DNA of 41,447 bases from an uncultured beta proteobacterium (GCA_903848955.1 CAINHS010000060.1:1-41447), one strand, 5' to 3'; numbered from the stretch's first letter, positions 6,758-14,806 are shown. The notes: generated by a model not told the origin, from the sequence alone. Program-made: numbers and translations.

Positions 6758-7306
6758 TCACTCCTTCAGCAGCTTCGCGCGCACAAGCACGTCGCGCTGC
6801 ATTTGCGTTGTTCCGACCGGGTCTGCGGCGTCGCGGCCCATCCGCGCCAGCGTGTAGGCGTCGGCTAGGTTGTTGTCGTTGCCGCAGTCGAAGCCCCAGC
6901 GTTTGTAGACCTGCAGCATCACGGCGTCTTTGGGCGCGTTGCCGGCCCCGGTGGCGTACTTTTTCAGTAACTGCGGCGCCACCTCGATCGCATCGAACGC
7001 ATGCAAACCCAGCCGGACGATCCCGCCCAGCTCCGGTGCCAGAGTCGGATCGCCCGGCCCGTGCACCGCGTACCCTTCGAGCACGATCCGCACCGGCACC
7101 AGCTCGGCAACCACTTCGACGGCGGCGCGGATCTCTTTGGACACCTTGACGAAATAGGCGATTCGTTCGGCCAACGTGCGCGCGGGGTGCTTGCTTGCCG
7201 GCCACCCAATCACGCGTCGGTCAACGACGGCGCAGTCGCAATCGAGCATTACCAGCCCGGTCGCGCGCATCGAAACGTCTAGGCCGATGAAAACGCCGTC
7301 TTTCAT
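6758..7306 (-). CDS. RuvC-like Holliday junction resolvase
   Basis: 182 aa. ATG 7306 overlaps the upstream stop (ATGA). The fold's acidic residues are all visible: IGLDVS (Asp10), IVLEGY (Glu77), and DNNLADAYTLA near residues 144-152. A Lys sits in GNAPKDAV (126). The length matches bacterial and phage RuvC nucleases. It would cut branched DNA produced by replication and recombination. It lies directly after the probable annealing protein and two genes from the YqaJ exonuclease, completing a recombination module. Confidence 0.85.
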   Translation of the reverse strand: MKDGVFIGLDVSMRATGLVMLDCDCAVVDRRVIGWPASKHPARTLAERIAYFVKVSKEIRAAVEVVAELVPVRIVLEGYAVHGPGDPTLAPELGGIVRLGLHAFDAIEVAPQLLKKYATGAGNAPKDAVMLQVYKRWGFDCGNDNNLADAYTLARMGRDAADPVGTTQMQRDVLVRAKLLKE

Positions 7307-8250
7307 TTCTTGCCTTCGCAGTCCGGGCAGCCGCTGGTGAGGTCCATTTGCCCGCGCAGGTCGGGTTGGTGACGCTGGCAGACCGGGCAGACCTCGGCCG
7401 GGTTGGGCGCAGCTTTGGGCGCTGGCTTGGTGGGCTCGACAGGTGCAGCGGCGGGCGCTTTGCCCATCGTCGCGGACCTCAACCCAACCATCCCCGGAGC
7501 CACGGCGGCGGCTTCGACCTTGGGCGCGAACGTCTGATCGATGGTCGTCGTGCCCTCCATGATCGCCGTGCGGAGACCCTGCAGAATCGCCAGTTCGCCG
7601 AGCCCGCAATCCTCGATCGACGCCTTGCCAACGTGTTCCAGGACGCGATCGGCACCCGCGCCAGCCTTGGCGAACCAAGAAAACGCGCTACCCCGCCGGG
7701 CCTCCAGCGTCTTCACGTCGCCCACGGCCACCTTGCGCGCGGCTTCGTAGATCGTGTGTGTGTAAGCGCTGGGCACCACGCGGAAAATCGCATTGCGCAG
7801 GGCAATTGACATCGCGGCGTTTCCGGTCACGGCGATCATATCGTCGCTGTACCGGCTCCCACTCTTTCCCGTGACCCGGCGGCGGACCTCCGTGCGGATC
7901 ACGACGTTGCGCTCCACGTCCCAACAGGTGCCCTGCGCCACCACAAACCGGCCATCGTCGGCGACGATCCGGCCTTCCACACGCAGGTTGCCCCAGCAAC
8001 TGGCGACGATCTCCGCCAGCCGTACGCCCGGCCCTTCGATGTTCTTGCCGTCGCGCTTCAGGACGTAGAAGCACGCCTCCGCCGTGTCTTGGTCCAGCGT
8101 CGCCATGCTCAGCGCTTCGTCGCGAAACGCCTTGATGCTGCGAGGATAGCGCTTGGCCGTCGACACCTGCATGTCGATCTCGCCGCGCGTCTGGGCTTGG
8201 AGTGCCCCGCCGCCGTTGTCGAACTCCACTTCTACGATATCGTTGCTCAT
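7303..8250 (-). CDS. Probable phage recombination (single-strand annealing) protein
   Basis: 315 aa, ATG at 8250 overlapping the upstream stop. The central block (GPGVRLAEIVASCWGNLR ... RYSDDMIAVTGNAAMSIALR ... VVPSAYTHTIYEAARKV) is a conserved phage family I know as commonly unannotated. The exonuclease and RuvC neighbours argue for a RecT/Sak-like annealing role. An Ala/Pro-rich linker leads to a C-terminal zinc ribbon (CPVCQRH ... GCPDCEGKK), which could bind DNA or a partner such as SSB. Function is inferred mainly from context. Confidence 0.7.
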   Translation of the reverse strand: MSNDIVEVEFDNGGGALQAQTRGEIDMQVSTAKRYPRSIKAFRDEALSMATLDQDTAEACFYVLKRDGKNIEGPGVRLAEIVASCWGNLRVEGRIVADDGRFVVAQGTCWDVERNVVIRTEVRRRVTGKSGSRYSDDMIAVTGNAAMSIALRNAIFRVVPSAYTHTIYEAARKVAVGDVKTLEARRGSAFSWFAKAGAGADRVLEHVGKASIEDCGLGELAILQGLRTAIMEGTTTIDQTFAPKVEAAAVAPGMVGLRSATMGKAPAAAPVEPTKPAPKAAPNPAEVCPVCQRHQPDLRGQMDLTSGCPDCEGKK

Positions 8251-9203
8251 TTCTCACCCGTCAATGCGTCGACAGCTACCATCGACTGCTCAAAAAACCT
8301 GTTGAACCGGCTCATGATCTCGTCAAACGCAGCCCGGCCGGCGTCGGTCTGCATCTCGGGGCGCGGCATCGCAGCAACGGCCAGCATCCAGTCACCCAGC
8401 TTTTCGGCGTCGGGTGCGGCGGCAGCAGCTGCGGCTCGGCGTTGCTCAGTCGCCACGCGGTTACGCTCGGTCTGGTCACGGGCCTCTTGCTCGCGGCGAA
8501 GGCGGGCGGCCTCGGCGTTGGCGGAGTCGATTTTGCGCTGGGCCTCAGCACGTTCGGCGGCGGCTTTCTGCTGCTCAGCGGCCAACGCGTCGCGGGCGGC
8601 CTTGCCTTCGAGCCAGAGCCGGTTGCGCTCGGCTTTGTCGCGATCTTCAGCGGCGGCCTTGTCGCGCTCGGCTTGCTCGGCGTCCGCTTTGGCCTTGGCG
8701 GCGGCGGCTACGGATGCCTCGTGCGCAGCGCGCTGGCCGGCTAGCAGGCCCGCGAACTGCTCAGGAGGCATATCGCCTAACGCAAAGTGTCGCGGGTCGC
8801 AGAAGGGGGTCAAGAGCGCGCTGCGCTCGTTTATCAGGGCCAGCTTGCGGGCGGCCTCGCGGCGCTCTTCGGCCTCTTCGATCTCGCGCATCGCCTCTTC
8901 GGCCGGCGCGAGCAGGTGCAGCAGCAGGGCGTTAGCGCCGTCAATCGCCTTGCCCGTGCGTAAACTCCCCTCTTTCAGGGCTTTGCGGTCGTTCTCGGCA
9001 GCGCACCGGATGTTTTTCAGCACCAACCGCACCGCGCGGGCCTTGCCGGGGTCGTTGGGCCCCACGCCCATCGCAACCGCCAGCTCGGCACGCAGGGCGC
9101 GGAAATGCGTCCCAAAGGTCGCTGAAATCCGCTCGGCTTCGGCGATGCCTTCGACCACTTTGGCCAAGGGCTTCTCGAACTCAATCACTACAAGCTCAGT
9201 CAT
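8247..9203 (-). CDS. Coiled-coil protein of the recombination module
   Basis: 318 aa. The start at 9203 follows GGGAGACAGTGAC; the frame extends to 9485 as a shadow. Residues about 100-270 are a long Ala/Glu/Arg coiled coil (REIEEAEERREAARKLAL, DKAAAEDRDKAERNRLWLEG). N- and C-terminal globular ends flank it. The position between exonuclease and annealing protein suggests a structural partner, perhaps an SbcC/Gam-like accessory, but I see no catalytic motif. Confidence 0.75.
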   Translation of the reverse strand: MTELVVIEFEKPLAKVVEGIAEAERISATFGTHFRALRAELAVAMGVGPNDPGKARAVRLVLKNIRCAAENDRKALKEGSLRTGKAIDGANALLLHLLAPAEEAMREIEEAEERREAARKLALINERSALLTPFCDPRHFALGDMPPEQFAGLLAGQRAAHEASVAAAAKAKADAEQAERDKAAAEDRDKAERNRLWLEGKAARDALAAEQQKAAAERAEAQRKIDSANAEAARLRREQEARDQTERNRVATEQRRAAAAAAAPDAEKLGDWMLAVAAMPRPEMQTDAGRAAFDEIMSRFNRFFEQSMVAVDALTGEK

Positions 9204-9228
9204 GTCACTGTCTCCCGTAGCGAATTCG

Positions 9229-10182
9229 CTACTTTGCTGGCCAAAACCGCAGGTCGCGACGGTCGTCGCTTTTACGCTTGACGGCGGTCCACACGTCGGG
9301 GAAATCCCGGCGCAGGGTTTCAAGGTCGGCACGTTCGGCGCCTTTGACCGGGCGGCAGGTGATCTTGCCCTCGCCGCAGAAAATGCCCTCGCCGTCACCG
9401 CACGCGGCGCGCAGCAGGTTGGCAAGCTCGGCTTCGCGGGCTTCGAGCGCTTTGATCTCGGCTTTAACGCTGGCAAAGTTTGCAATCAGTTCGCGCTCTT
9501 CACCCATATCAGCAATCCGCATCGGCAACAGCATTGACGGGTGCCGGTGTTGCAGCCACTTGCGGCTTGCCTCGCTGCCGTCCACGTCGGGGGCGCGGCC
9601 CAACACGATGTGCTGGTAGAACCACTCGCCGATCGTCTCGACCATCCAGGTCTGAAACTCGACATCCGGCAGGATCCGGTAGGTCAGCATCTTGTCGGCG
9701 ATCGGCAGGTACGCGCCCACGATCGCGGCCGTACCAGCGGGCAGGCAAGCCAACTGAAATTGCACCTGGCAGAGGTAGTGCGGCGGGATCTCGTCCGGCC
9801 CGTCGCCCCACTCCGCGGCCATGCGGCTGGTCTTGATCTCCGCGAGATGCCAGCCGTCTTTGTTCGCCAGAGCGCCGTCAGGGTGGAACTGCATCCACGG
9901 CTCCGGCCCTGCGATGCCAGGCTCGCTGATCGGGATGCCGTCTTCGACCATGGTTGCGTCGACCTCGGCGGCCGTCCAGTGCAACAGCCCGCGCTCCAGG
10001 TAGTTACCGCGACGGGTCACTGCCGTGCTTTTGTTCGCTGTGTCGAGCCCCTGCATTTGCATCCACACACCCATTGCGGATTGCCAGGGCGATAGACCCA
10101 GGATTGCGGGCGCGGCGCTTGCTCCGATGGTCAGCCGGCGATCGGCTGATTCGGTGCGTTTCAGTGTCTCCAAGAATCCCAT
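9229..10182 (-). CDS. YqaJ/lambda-exonuclease-type recombinase nuclease
   Basis: 317 aa. ATG 10182 is chosen over the upstream 10236 start because a promoter lies at 10215-10243 and a GGGG precedes the ATG. The N-terminus RRLTIGASAAPAILGLSPW is the YqaJ family signature. RGNYLERGLL, FHPDGAL and LAEIKTS give the PD-(D/E)xK nuclease residues. It would resect double-stranded ends to produce single strands for the annealing protein downstream. It is the first gene after the repeat-containing promoter. Confidence 0.88.
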   Translation of the reverse strand: MGFLETLKRTESADRRLTIGASAAPAILGLSPWQSAMGVWMQMQGLDTANKSTAVTRRGNYLERGLLHWTAAEVDATMVEDGIPISEPGIAGPEPWMQFHPDGALANKDGWHLAEIKTSRMAAEWGDGPDEIPPHYLCQVQFQLACLPAGTAAIVGAYLPIADKMLTYRILPDVEFQTWMVETIGEWFYQHIVLGRAPDVDGSEASRKWLQHRHPSMLLPMRIADMGEERELIANFASVKAEIKALEAREAELANLLRAACGDGEGIFCGEGKITCRPVKGAERADLETLRRDFPDVWTAVKRKSDDRRDLRFWPAK

Positions 10183-10206
10183 TTGAACCCCGTTCGGCAA
10201 CCGCCG

Positions 10207-10248
10207 TGGCAATAACGATAGCAACACAACTAGCAATCGTCAAGCAAT
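10207..10248 (-). promoter_or_regulatory. Leftward promoter with 12-bp-spaced repeats (site 2)
   Basis: Minus-strand -35 TTGACG (10243-10238), 17-bp spacer, -10 TATCGT (10220-10215), preceded by TTGC, which supplies an extended TGn. Plus-strand heptads TGGCAAT (10207), TAGCAAC (10219), TAGCAAT (10231) start exactly 12 bp apart and AAGCAAT (10242) follows 11 bp later. The heptad at 10219 overlaps the -10 with the same offset as at site 1. It reads into the YqaJ exonuclease gene and overlaps the end of the upstream gene. Confidence 0.75.
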
Positions 10249-10562
10249 TTCTTTGCGGGGTTCACATATTTTCGGATCCGCACGAATCCGCAGTGAATGC
10301 AGCGGTTTCGCAGCGAGTAGGTATGCGTGCGGTGTGGCGGTGTGCAGGCGACGTACAGTTTGGCTCTCCGCTGGCGCTGGTAGTGCGTATTGCAGAGCCC
10401 GCCCGCCTTTTCGACGTTGGCGCACCCGGCGACCGAACACCGGCCCGGCGTCGGGGTCACGCGGCGAACGAAATCAGGCCCGATCCGCCATTGCTGGTAG
10501 TGTTTAGCGCAGAATCCGCGACACTCCGCGTCCCGATCGCAATCAGCGTTTGTGCATTGCAT
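10230..10562 (-). CDS. Zinc-ribbon protein with repeated C..C..C..HY motifs
   Basis: 110 aa. ATG 10562 follows GGAGGGCTGAGA; the frame stays open to 10631. Two similar units (CTNADCDRDAECRGFCAKHY and CSVAGCANVEKAGGLCNTHY) are the zinc-binding N-terminal units often seen ahead of phage HNH nucleases. A third CIHCGF pair follows, but no HNH core is present, so it is probably a stand-alone nucleic-acid-binding protein. Its last codons overlap the promoter for the exonuclease gene. Confidence 0.75.
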   Translation of the reverse strand: MQCTNADCDRDAECRGFCAKHYQQWRIGPDFVRRVTPTPGRCSVAGCANVEKAGGLCNTHYQRQRRAKLYVACTPPHRTHTYSLRNRCIHCGFVRIRKYVNPAKKLLDDC

Positions 10563-10752
10563 TCTCAGCCCTCCGAGCGCTCTGGTAGCAGGGTCGGCAC
10601 CGGGCGCGAACTTCGGGCGGGCGCTGGCCACAGGTAAAACAGGTCTGCCCGGCGATGAAAATCAGAGCGTGGCTCAGCAGTTGTGCGTGATCTTCGTCGC
10701 AGGTCTCGCGGATCGCTTGGTTTAGCCCGTGGATCAAGTCGTCGCGTGTCAC
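10543..10752 (-). CDS. Small zinc-ribbon protein
   Basis: 69 aa from GTG 10752, which overlaps the upstream stop (GTGA); the frame reaches 10887 as a shadow. An N-terminal helix (RDDLIHGLNQAIRETCDED) leads to CFTCGQRPPEVRARCRPC, a Cys4 knuckle, and a basic tail. It overlaps the next gene's start by 20 bases. Unknown function, probably nucleic-acid or protein binding. Confidence 0.68.
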   Translation of the reverse strand: MTRDDLIHGLNQAIRETCDEDHAQLLSHALIFIAGQTCFTCGQRPPEVRARCRPCYQSARRAENAMHKR

Positions 10753-11012
10753 GGCGCCACGTCGCTGCAGTCCGGGCACGGGCGGCTGCCAACGCCGTCG
10801 CAGGCTGTGCAGGGCACGTCGGTCCACTCCCAGCCAGTTCCGTCGCAGACGCAGGGCAGACGCCCGTTGTCGCAGCCAGCTGGGCACGCATCGCAGTAGC
10901 TATGATCGACGCCTGGCCCGTAGCAGCAACTGCAATCGGTGCCGCCACAGCTGCGATCGGTGCAGTAGATCCGCCGTTTGGTTCCCCGGCAGTTTTCTCC
11001 GCAGGCGCTCAT
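10749..11012 (-). CDS. DnaJ-type Cys-rich protein
   Basis: 87 aa. ATG 11012 follows GAGGGAGCC. It has about eighteen Cys. The C-terminal half (CDACPAGC, CVCDGTG, CTACDGVG, CPDC) repeats the CxxCxGxG pattern of the DnaJ zinc-finger domain without a J-domain or substrate-binding domain. The N-terminus has CTDRSCGGTDCSCC. It probably binds two or more zinc ions. Stand-alone DnaJ-like zinc proteins occur in phages but their role is not settled. Confidence 0.72.
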   Translation of the reverse strand: MSACGENCRGTKRRIYCTDRSCGGTDCSCCYGPGVDHSYCDACPAGCDNGRLPCVCDGTGWEWTDVPCTACDGVGSRPCPDCSDVAP

Positions 11013-11055
11013 GGCTCCCTCGCGTGTAGGTCGTCAAAGTCTTCGATTGGCATGG

Positions 11056-11595
11056 CTAAAACTCCACAATGCGAACCCAGTTGAACAGGTCGGACCCGAT
11101 ACCAGCCGCGACCGTTGCGCAAGCGTCGTCAGGACCGAGCAGGATCAGCGCGTGCCCACGGCCTTTGACCTCGCGCTGGCCGTCTGGCCGGATAAACGAC
11201 AGGCGGTGCTTGGTGAATCCGACCAAGGGCTTGACGGGCCAGACAATGGCGCCCCACGGTCCGTCGCCCGCGACGGCGGGGCAGAGCACGGCAACCACGA
11301 TCTGCCAGCGAAACGCCTCGTTTGCGGCTTTGATCAACCAGGCGGCCGTTTCGGAAAACGGAACGTTCGCAAAAACGATTCCGTCTGCGGGGTCAATCCG
11401 CCACGACAGTTGCAGCCCGTCTTGACCTTGTCGAAAGTCGTAGGTTTTCTTGGCCTTAACCAAGCTCGCGGGCGCCCAACACGGATCAAGCGCAATCGGC
11501 GACAGGCGGTCGAGCACCTCGGGCGGTGTGTAAAAGTCGTCGCCGTTGTTCTCGGTTGCGATCCCACACGCGGGGTCGTCGCCGAACAGGCTCAC
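11056..11595 (-). CDS. Phage Dam-type DNA N6-adenine methyltransferase (PF05869-like)
   Basis: 179 aa from GTG 11595, overlapping the stop of the upstream small gene. DFYTPPEVLDRL near residue 20 and ALDPCWAP near 35 are characteristic of this family. The catalytic position reads FANVPFSE where family members usually have NPPY/NPPF, so the first Pro is replaced by Val. Length is normal for the family. It probably methylates adenine in phage DNA for protection, unless the substitution reduces activity. Confidence 0.82.
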   Translation of the reverse strand: MSLFGDDPACGIATENNGDDFYTPPEVLDRLSPIALDPCWAPASLVKAKKTYDFRQGQDGLQLSWRIDPADGIVFANVPFSETAAWLIKAANEAFRWQIVVAVLCPAVAGDGPWGAIVWPVKPLVGFTKHRLSFIRPDGQREVKGRGHALILLGPDDACATVAAGIGSDLFNWVRIVEF

Positions 11596-11759
11596 GACAG
11601 CACCAGCCAGCCGACAAGCGCCAAGACCAGGCCGGCCCCAAGCACGCGCACGCAGCGGAACAACTCGGCAGCCTGCAAACGGCGCTCGCAGGGGTCACAG
11701 CACAGGCCGCGGTCGGTGTGCGCGCAAAGGCAGTGGGGACATTGTTTCCGATTTTGCAT
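11592..11759 (-). CDS. Tiny zinc-ribbon membrane protein
   Basis: 55 aa, below many ORF length cut-offs. ATG 11759 overlaps the helicase-loader stop (TGATG) and its own stop overlaps the next start. Residues 7-24 carry CPHC, CAH and CCDPC, a zinc-ribbon pattern. Residues about 37-54 are hydrophobic (LGAGLVLALVGWLVLS), giving a C-terminal transmembrane helix. Coding is supported by both overlaps and by this domain logic. Function unknown. Confidence 0.68.
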   Translation of the reverse strand: MQNRKQCPHCLCAHTDRGLCCDPCERRLQAAELFRCVRVLGAGLVLALVGWLVLS

Positions 11760-12676
11760 CACTTTCTCCGATGGTCGACTTGACCGAAATCCAAGGGGGC
11801 GAGCATGTGCAGCCGCGACGCCAGCCGCTTGTCAATCCCGGTGCGGCCCCACTCGCCCGGCGCTGCGTTGTCGGCGATTACCGTGGGCAGCTTTGCGTCC
11901 AACCGCCGGTCAACCAGCGTGTGCAGGGTCAGCCACAAGTCGTCTTTCTTGGGCGCGGCGGTCAGATCGTCCAACAACAACAACGGGGTGCGCTGGGCTT
12001 CGGCGATCGTCGCGTTCGTCTGCATGGACGCCTCTGCGTCGCTGTACCCGGCGCGGATCTGGCGCACCAACTCGGGAACGTCCAGATAGACCAGCCGCTG
12101 CGCGTTCCCGACCCACTCGGATTCGATCGCCCGCAGTGCCGTCGTCTTGCCCGTGCCGGTCCCGCCGTGGATATACAGGCCCGGCGCACCCTTGCCGCCC
12201 ATCGCCGCAATCAACCATTTCTTGACCGCGCCAACCTGCGTCACCAGCAACCACCTATCGACACCCGCGCTCGCCGTCGCAGCCACACCGGCAGCTGCAA
12301 ACGCATCCCGCAGCGCGCTTGGGTCGGGCGCCCAATCGTTCTTGCGCTCGGCTTCGGCCACGCGTCGGAACCCGCGCCAGACGCCGTCACGCTGCAGGGC
12401 TAGGGCACCGCTGCCGTCGACGAACCGAATCGCGATCTCCTGCGTACCGCGCAGGATGTCGTACCCGTGCCGATCCACGCTGACGGTGTAGCCTAGGGCA
12501 AGCCGGATTTTTTCGACGATCGGCGCCCCACTGCAGGTGTGGCCGTACACCGCTCGCACGCGTTCGGGTAGGACGTAGACGCTGCCGCCGATCGGGCTGA
12601 CCCAGCGGCGATCATCAGGCACGGCCTCGGGCTGGTCGTAGTGGCGCATTTGGCCGATGAATTCAGGTGTTGGCAT
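11759..12676 (-). CDS. DnaC-like helicase loader (AAA+ ATPase)
   Basis: 305 aa, ATG 12676 inside the end of the cytosine methyltransferase gene. Walker A is GGTGTGKT (171-178) and Walker B LLLLDD (232-237), in the arrangement of DnaC/IstB-type loaders. The N-terminal 150 residues are divergent and would contact the helicase or initiator. No phage replicative helicase is present, so it should recruit host DnaB, as lambda P does. It pairs with the initiator gene at 13910-14794. Confidence 0.85.
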   Translation of the reverse strand: MPTPEFIGQMRHYDQPEAVPDDRRWVSPIGGSVYVLPERVRAVYGHTCSGAPIVEKIRLALGYTVSVDRHGYDILRGTQEIAIRFVDGSGALALQRDGVWRGFRRVAEAERKNDWAPDPSALRDAFAAAGVAATASAGVDRWLLVTQVGAVKKWLIAAMGGKGAPGLYIHGGTGTGKTTALRAIESEWVGNAQRLVYLDVPELVRQIRAGYSDAEASMQTNATIAEAQRTPLLLLDDLTAAPKKDDLWLTLHTLVDRRLDAKLPTVIADNAAPGEWGRTGIDKRLASRLHMLAPLDFGQVDHRRK

Positions 12677-13901
12677 TGTCTACCTCGTGGATTTGCTCGC
12701 CGATCCACCGCATAACTGGCACCGCCATTGAGTTGCCGATCGCCCGATAGCGCGGCCCATCGCAGGCGGGTTTGCCGCGGTAGGGCACGAGCGTCCAATC
12801 GTCGGGGAATCCCTGCAACCGCTCGCACTCGCGCGGGGTTAGCCTCCGGACCGTTGACCCGACCTTGACCCCGTCCCCCGTGTCTTGGGCGCCCAGCGGG
12901 TCGGTCACCTTGCCGCACGTCGGATCCTGCCGCGCGTTGAAGGCGATCGCGCCGGGCGTGCCCGAAGCCGGCAGCGTATGGCAGGGGTCGCCTGGGCGGA
13001 CTTGACTGCGGTTCGTCTTGCTCGTCACCTGCTGCGGGCTAAAGGCGAATACCATCGGCGTGCTGCCGTCCAGGTCATTGCGCGGATGGTGGCCAGCGAG
13101 CGGGCCGACAATCAGCGTCGCCCTATCGCTTCCAGACTGCTTGCCGTGGCTTGCGGGCGTACTGCCGCCTGCCCGGAGCGTATCGGCAATCAACGGGATT
13201 CCGCGCCCCGTGCCATCCTCGCTAGCGTCAAACCCCTCGCCCCGCAGCGAGTGCGCGATCATCCGCCCGTCTGCTGCGTCGTTTTCGTCGCATCCGCCAG
13301 AGCTCGCAGTAAGTGCGCCGGCAGTGTTTTGCCGCGCCGCTCGGCTCGGCGCAGGATTCCCGCGCAGGCTGTCGCGCTCAAATAGTACCGCGGCAGCACG
13401 TTGCCAGGCGCCTCCAGCACATCCGACAACGAAGACGCGGCGGCGGCGCTGGGGAACTCCGAAGTGCTGAGCGTCCAAAACCCGGTAGGCGAACCCATAC
13501 CCGAGTTGCCCCAGCGTCCCGAGGAAGGCGCCAAAAGTCCGTCCGCCGTCGATGGACAGGACGCCGGGCACGTTTTCCCAAACGATCCACCTAGGTTGCA
13601 GTCGTCGAGCCAGCGCCAAAAACTCAAGCGTGAGGTTGCCGCGCGGATCGTCCAGCCCCGCCCGCTTTCCAGCGACGCTGAAAGACTGGCAAGGTGTGCC
13701 TCCGACCAAAAGGTCAACGGGTCCGGCATGGTGCGCCTCGATCTTGGTAAAGTCGCCCAGATTGGGCACGCTAGGGAAGCGGTGGGCCAGTACCGCGCTC
13801 GCGAACGGATCGATCTCGGCCACGGCGGCGCATTGCCAACCCAACCCATGCCACGCCGCGCTAGCCGCTTCGATTCCGCTGCAAATACTGATATATCGCA
13901 T
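12663..13901 (-). CDS. dcm: DNA (cytosine-5) methyltransferase
   Basis: 412 aa. The SAM-binding start is ISICSGIEAASAAW. Catalytic GGTPCQSFS has Cys71. WENVPGVLS (109-111 ENV) and QRRRRVF (151-157) are conserved motifs VI and VIII. A variable target-recognition stretch of about 150 residues follows, and RLTPRECERLQGFPDDW plus IGNSMAVPV close the domain. All C5-methylase motifs are present and in order. No restriction partner is nearby. It interrupts the replication module between initiator and loader. Confidence 0.93.
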   Translation of the reverse strand: MRYISICSGIEAASAAWHGLGWQCAAVAEIDPFASAVLAHRFPSVPNLGDFTKIEAHHAGPVDLLVGGTPCQSFSVAGKRAGLDDPRGNLTLEFLALARRLQPRWIVWENVPGVLSIDGGRTFGAFLGTLGQLGYGFAYRVLDAQHFGVPQRRRRVFVVGCAGGAWQRAAAVLFERDSLRGNPAPSRAARQNTAGALTASSGGCDENDAADGRMIAHSLRGEGFDASEDGTGRGIPLIADTLRAGGSTPASHGKQSGSDRATLIVGPLAGHHPRNDLDGSTPMVFAFSPQQVTSKTNRSQVRPGDPCHTLPASGTPGAIAFNARQDPTCGKVTDPLGAQDTGDGVKVGSTVRRLTPRECERLQGFPDDWTLVPYRGKPACDGPRYRAIGNSMAVPVMRWIGEQIHEVDNANT

Positions 13902-13909
13902 TGCTTTCC

Positions 13910-14794
13910 CTAAAACGGCACGTCGTCGTCAACGATCGGCGTTTGCACGGTCGGGCGTGGATTGGCCCGGTGCCTGCGCTCATCCTCAACCCGTTGCGCG
14001 AGTTGCGGATCGCGGTCCATTTGGTTGCTGAGCCACGTACGCAGCGTGCCGGGCCAACTCAGGATCGGTCCACTCTTGCGACGCCAGCCGGTTGACTCCC
14101 AGTAACCCAAAGCCGATCGCGCGATTCGGTCTGCGTCGCGGCCGTCGCAGCCGTCTGCCACCAAGATCGCGATCGTTTCGTCTAGGGTCGGCGGGCAGGT
14201 TGCTAGGTCCGGCGCTTTCGCCTTCAACGCCTTGGGCGCCTTGGTCTTGGCCCCTGTAGGGGCAGGTGCCGCAGGCGCCGGGGTAGTGTTCCTGTCCTGT
14301 TCCTGTTCCTGTTCCTGTTCCTGTTCCTGTTCCTGTTCCTGTTCCTGTTCCTGTTCCTGTTCCTGTTGGTTACCAGGAGCAATTTTGAAAATACCCTTCC
14401 GATAGGGTATCCCGTCAAGTTCGGATAACGCCGCATCCCGCGCACAAGTCTCAGGAAGTGCGGACAGTTGGCACCGCCAGCCGCTGCGATGTTTGTCGTT
14501 GGTGGCCCCGTGGCGCAATAGACTGCCGACGTGGTAGGCCATGCGCTCGACAGGTGCGAGCACGATAAGGCCGGCGCTGTGCAGCTCGTCAAGCGCGGAT
14601 TTTACCGTTGCGACTGTGAGACCGCCGCCAGCCTCATCGGCGATAAGCGCCGGGCGCACGTCGACAAGTCCCGTTTTCGTCCCTAGTTCTGCGCCGAACA
14701 GTTCAAGAAATACTGCGCGAGCCGCAAGGCTGACTCGCCGCAGCCCCTGTAGGTCGGTGTAGTCGATCGGGTGATACCAGTCAGGAGCGGGCAT
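13910..14794 (-). CDS. Replication initiator-like protein with Glu-Gln repeat linker
   Basis: 294 aa. Residues about 15-100 look like a winged-helix domain (LRRVSLAARAVFLELFGAEL ... VATVKSALDELHSAGLIVL), as in lambda-O-type initiators. Residues about 143-167 are a Glu-Gln repeat from an in-frame hexamer tract. A Lys/Ala/Pro linker and a C-terminal helical domain (LDETIAILVADGCDGRDADR ... GPILSWPGTLRTWL) end in VDDDVPF. That acidic aromatic tail resembles the partner-binding tip of SSB proteins. With the DnaC-like loader it forms the replication module. Confidence 0.75.
   Translation of the reverse strand: MPAPDWYHPIDYTDLQGLRRVSLAARAVFLELFGAELGTKTGLVDVRPALIADEAGGGLTVATVKSALDELHSAGLIVLAPVERMAYHVGSLLRHGATNDKHRSGWRCQLSALPETCARDAALSELDGIPYRKGIFKIAPGNQQEQEQEQEQEQEQEQEQEQEQEQDRNTTPAPAAPAPTGAKTKAPKALKAKAPDLATCPPTLDETIAILVADGCDGRDADRIARSALGYWESTGWRRKSGPILSWPGTLRTWLSNQMDRDPQLAQRVEDERRHRANPRPTVQTPIVDDDVPF
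14296..14367. repeat. Hexamer microsatellite, 12 perfect CCTGTT units
   Basis: Twelve exact copies of CCTGTT run from 14296 to 14367, with a partial unit before. On the coding minus strand they read CAG GAA repeatedly, giving a Gln-Glu alternation inside the initiator protein. Because the unit is 6 bp, length changes alter the linker but never the frame. Confidence 0.97.
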
Positions 14795-14806
14795 GTCGCC
14801 TCAAAC

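Noticed and set aside
6156-7205. Long N-terminal extension of the ASCH gene
   Set aside because: The extension is antisense-type Arg-rich sequence over the RuvC gene, while a good ribosome site precedes ATG 6755.
8089-9537. 482-codon rightward open frame
   Set aside because: It is antisense to the coiled-coil and YqaJ genes, which have recognisable domains and ribosome sites; its product is Ser/Ala/Arg-rich as expected of a shadow in GC-rich DNA.
14296-14367. Possible CRISPR-like array
   Set aside because: Units are 6 bp with no spacers; it is a simple microsatellite.
14224-14592. 122-codon leftward frame with an Asn-Arg repeat
   Set aside because: The hexamer tract is open in several frames; only the Glu-Gln frame continues into domain-like sequence on both sides.
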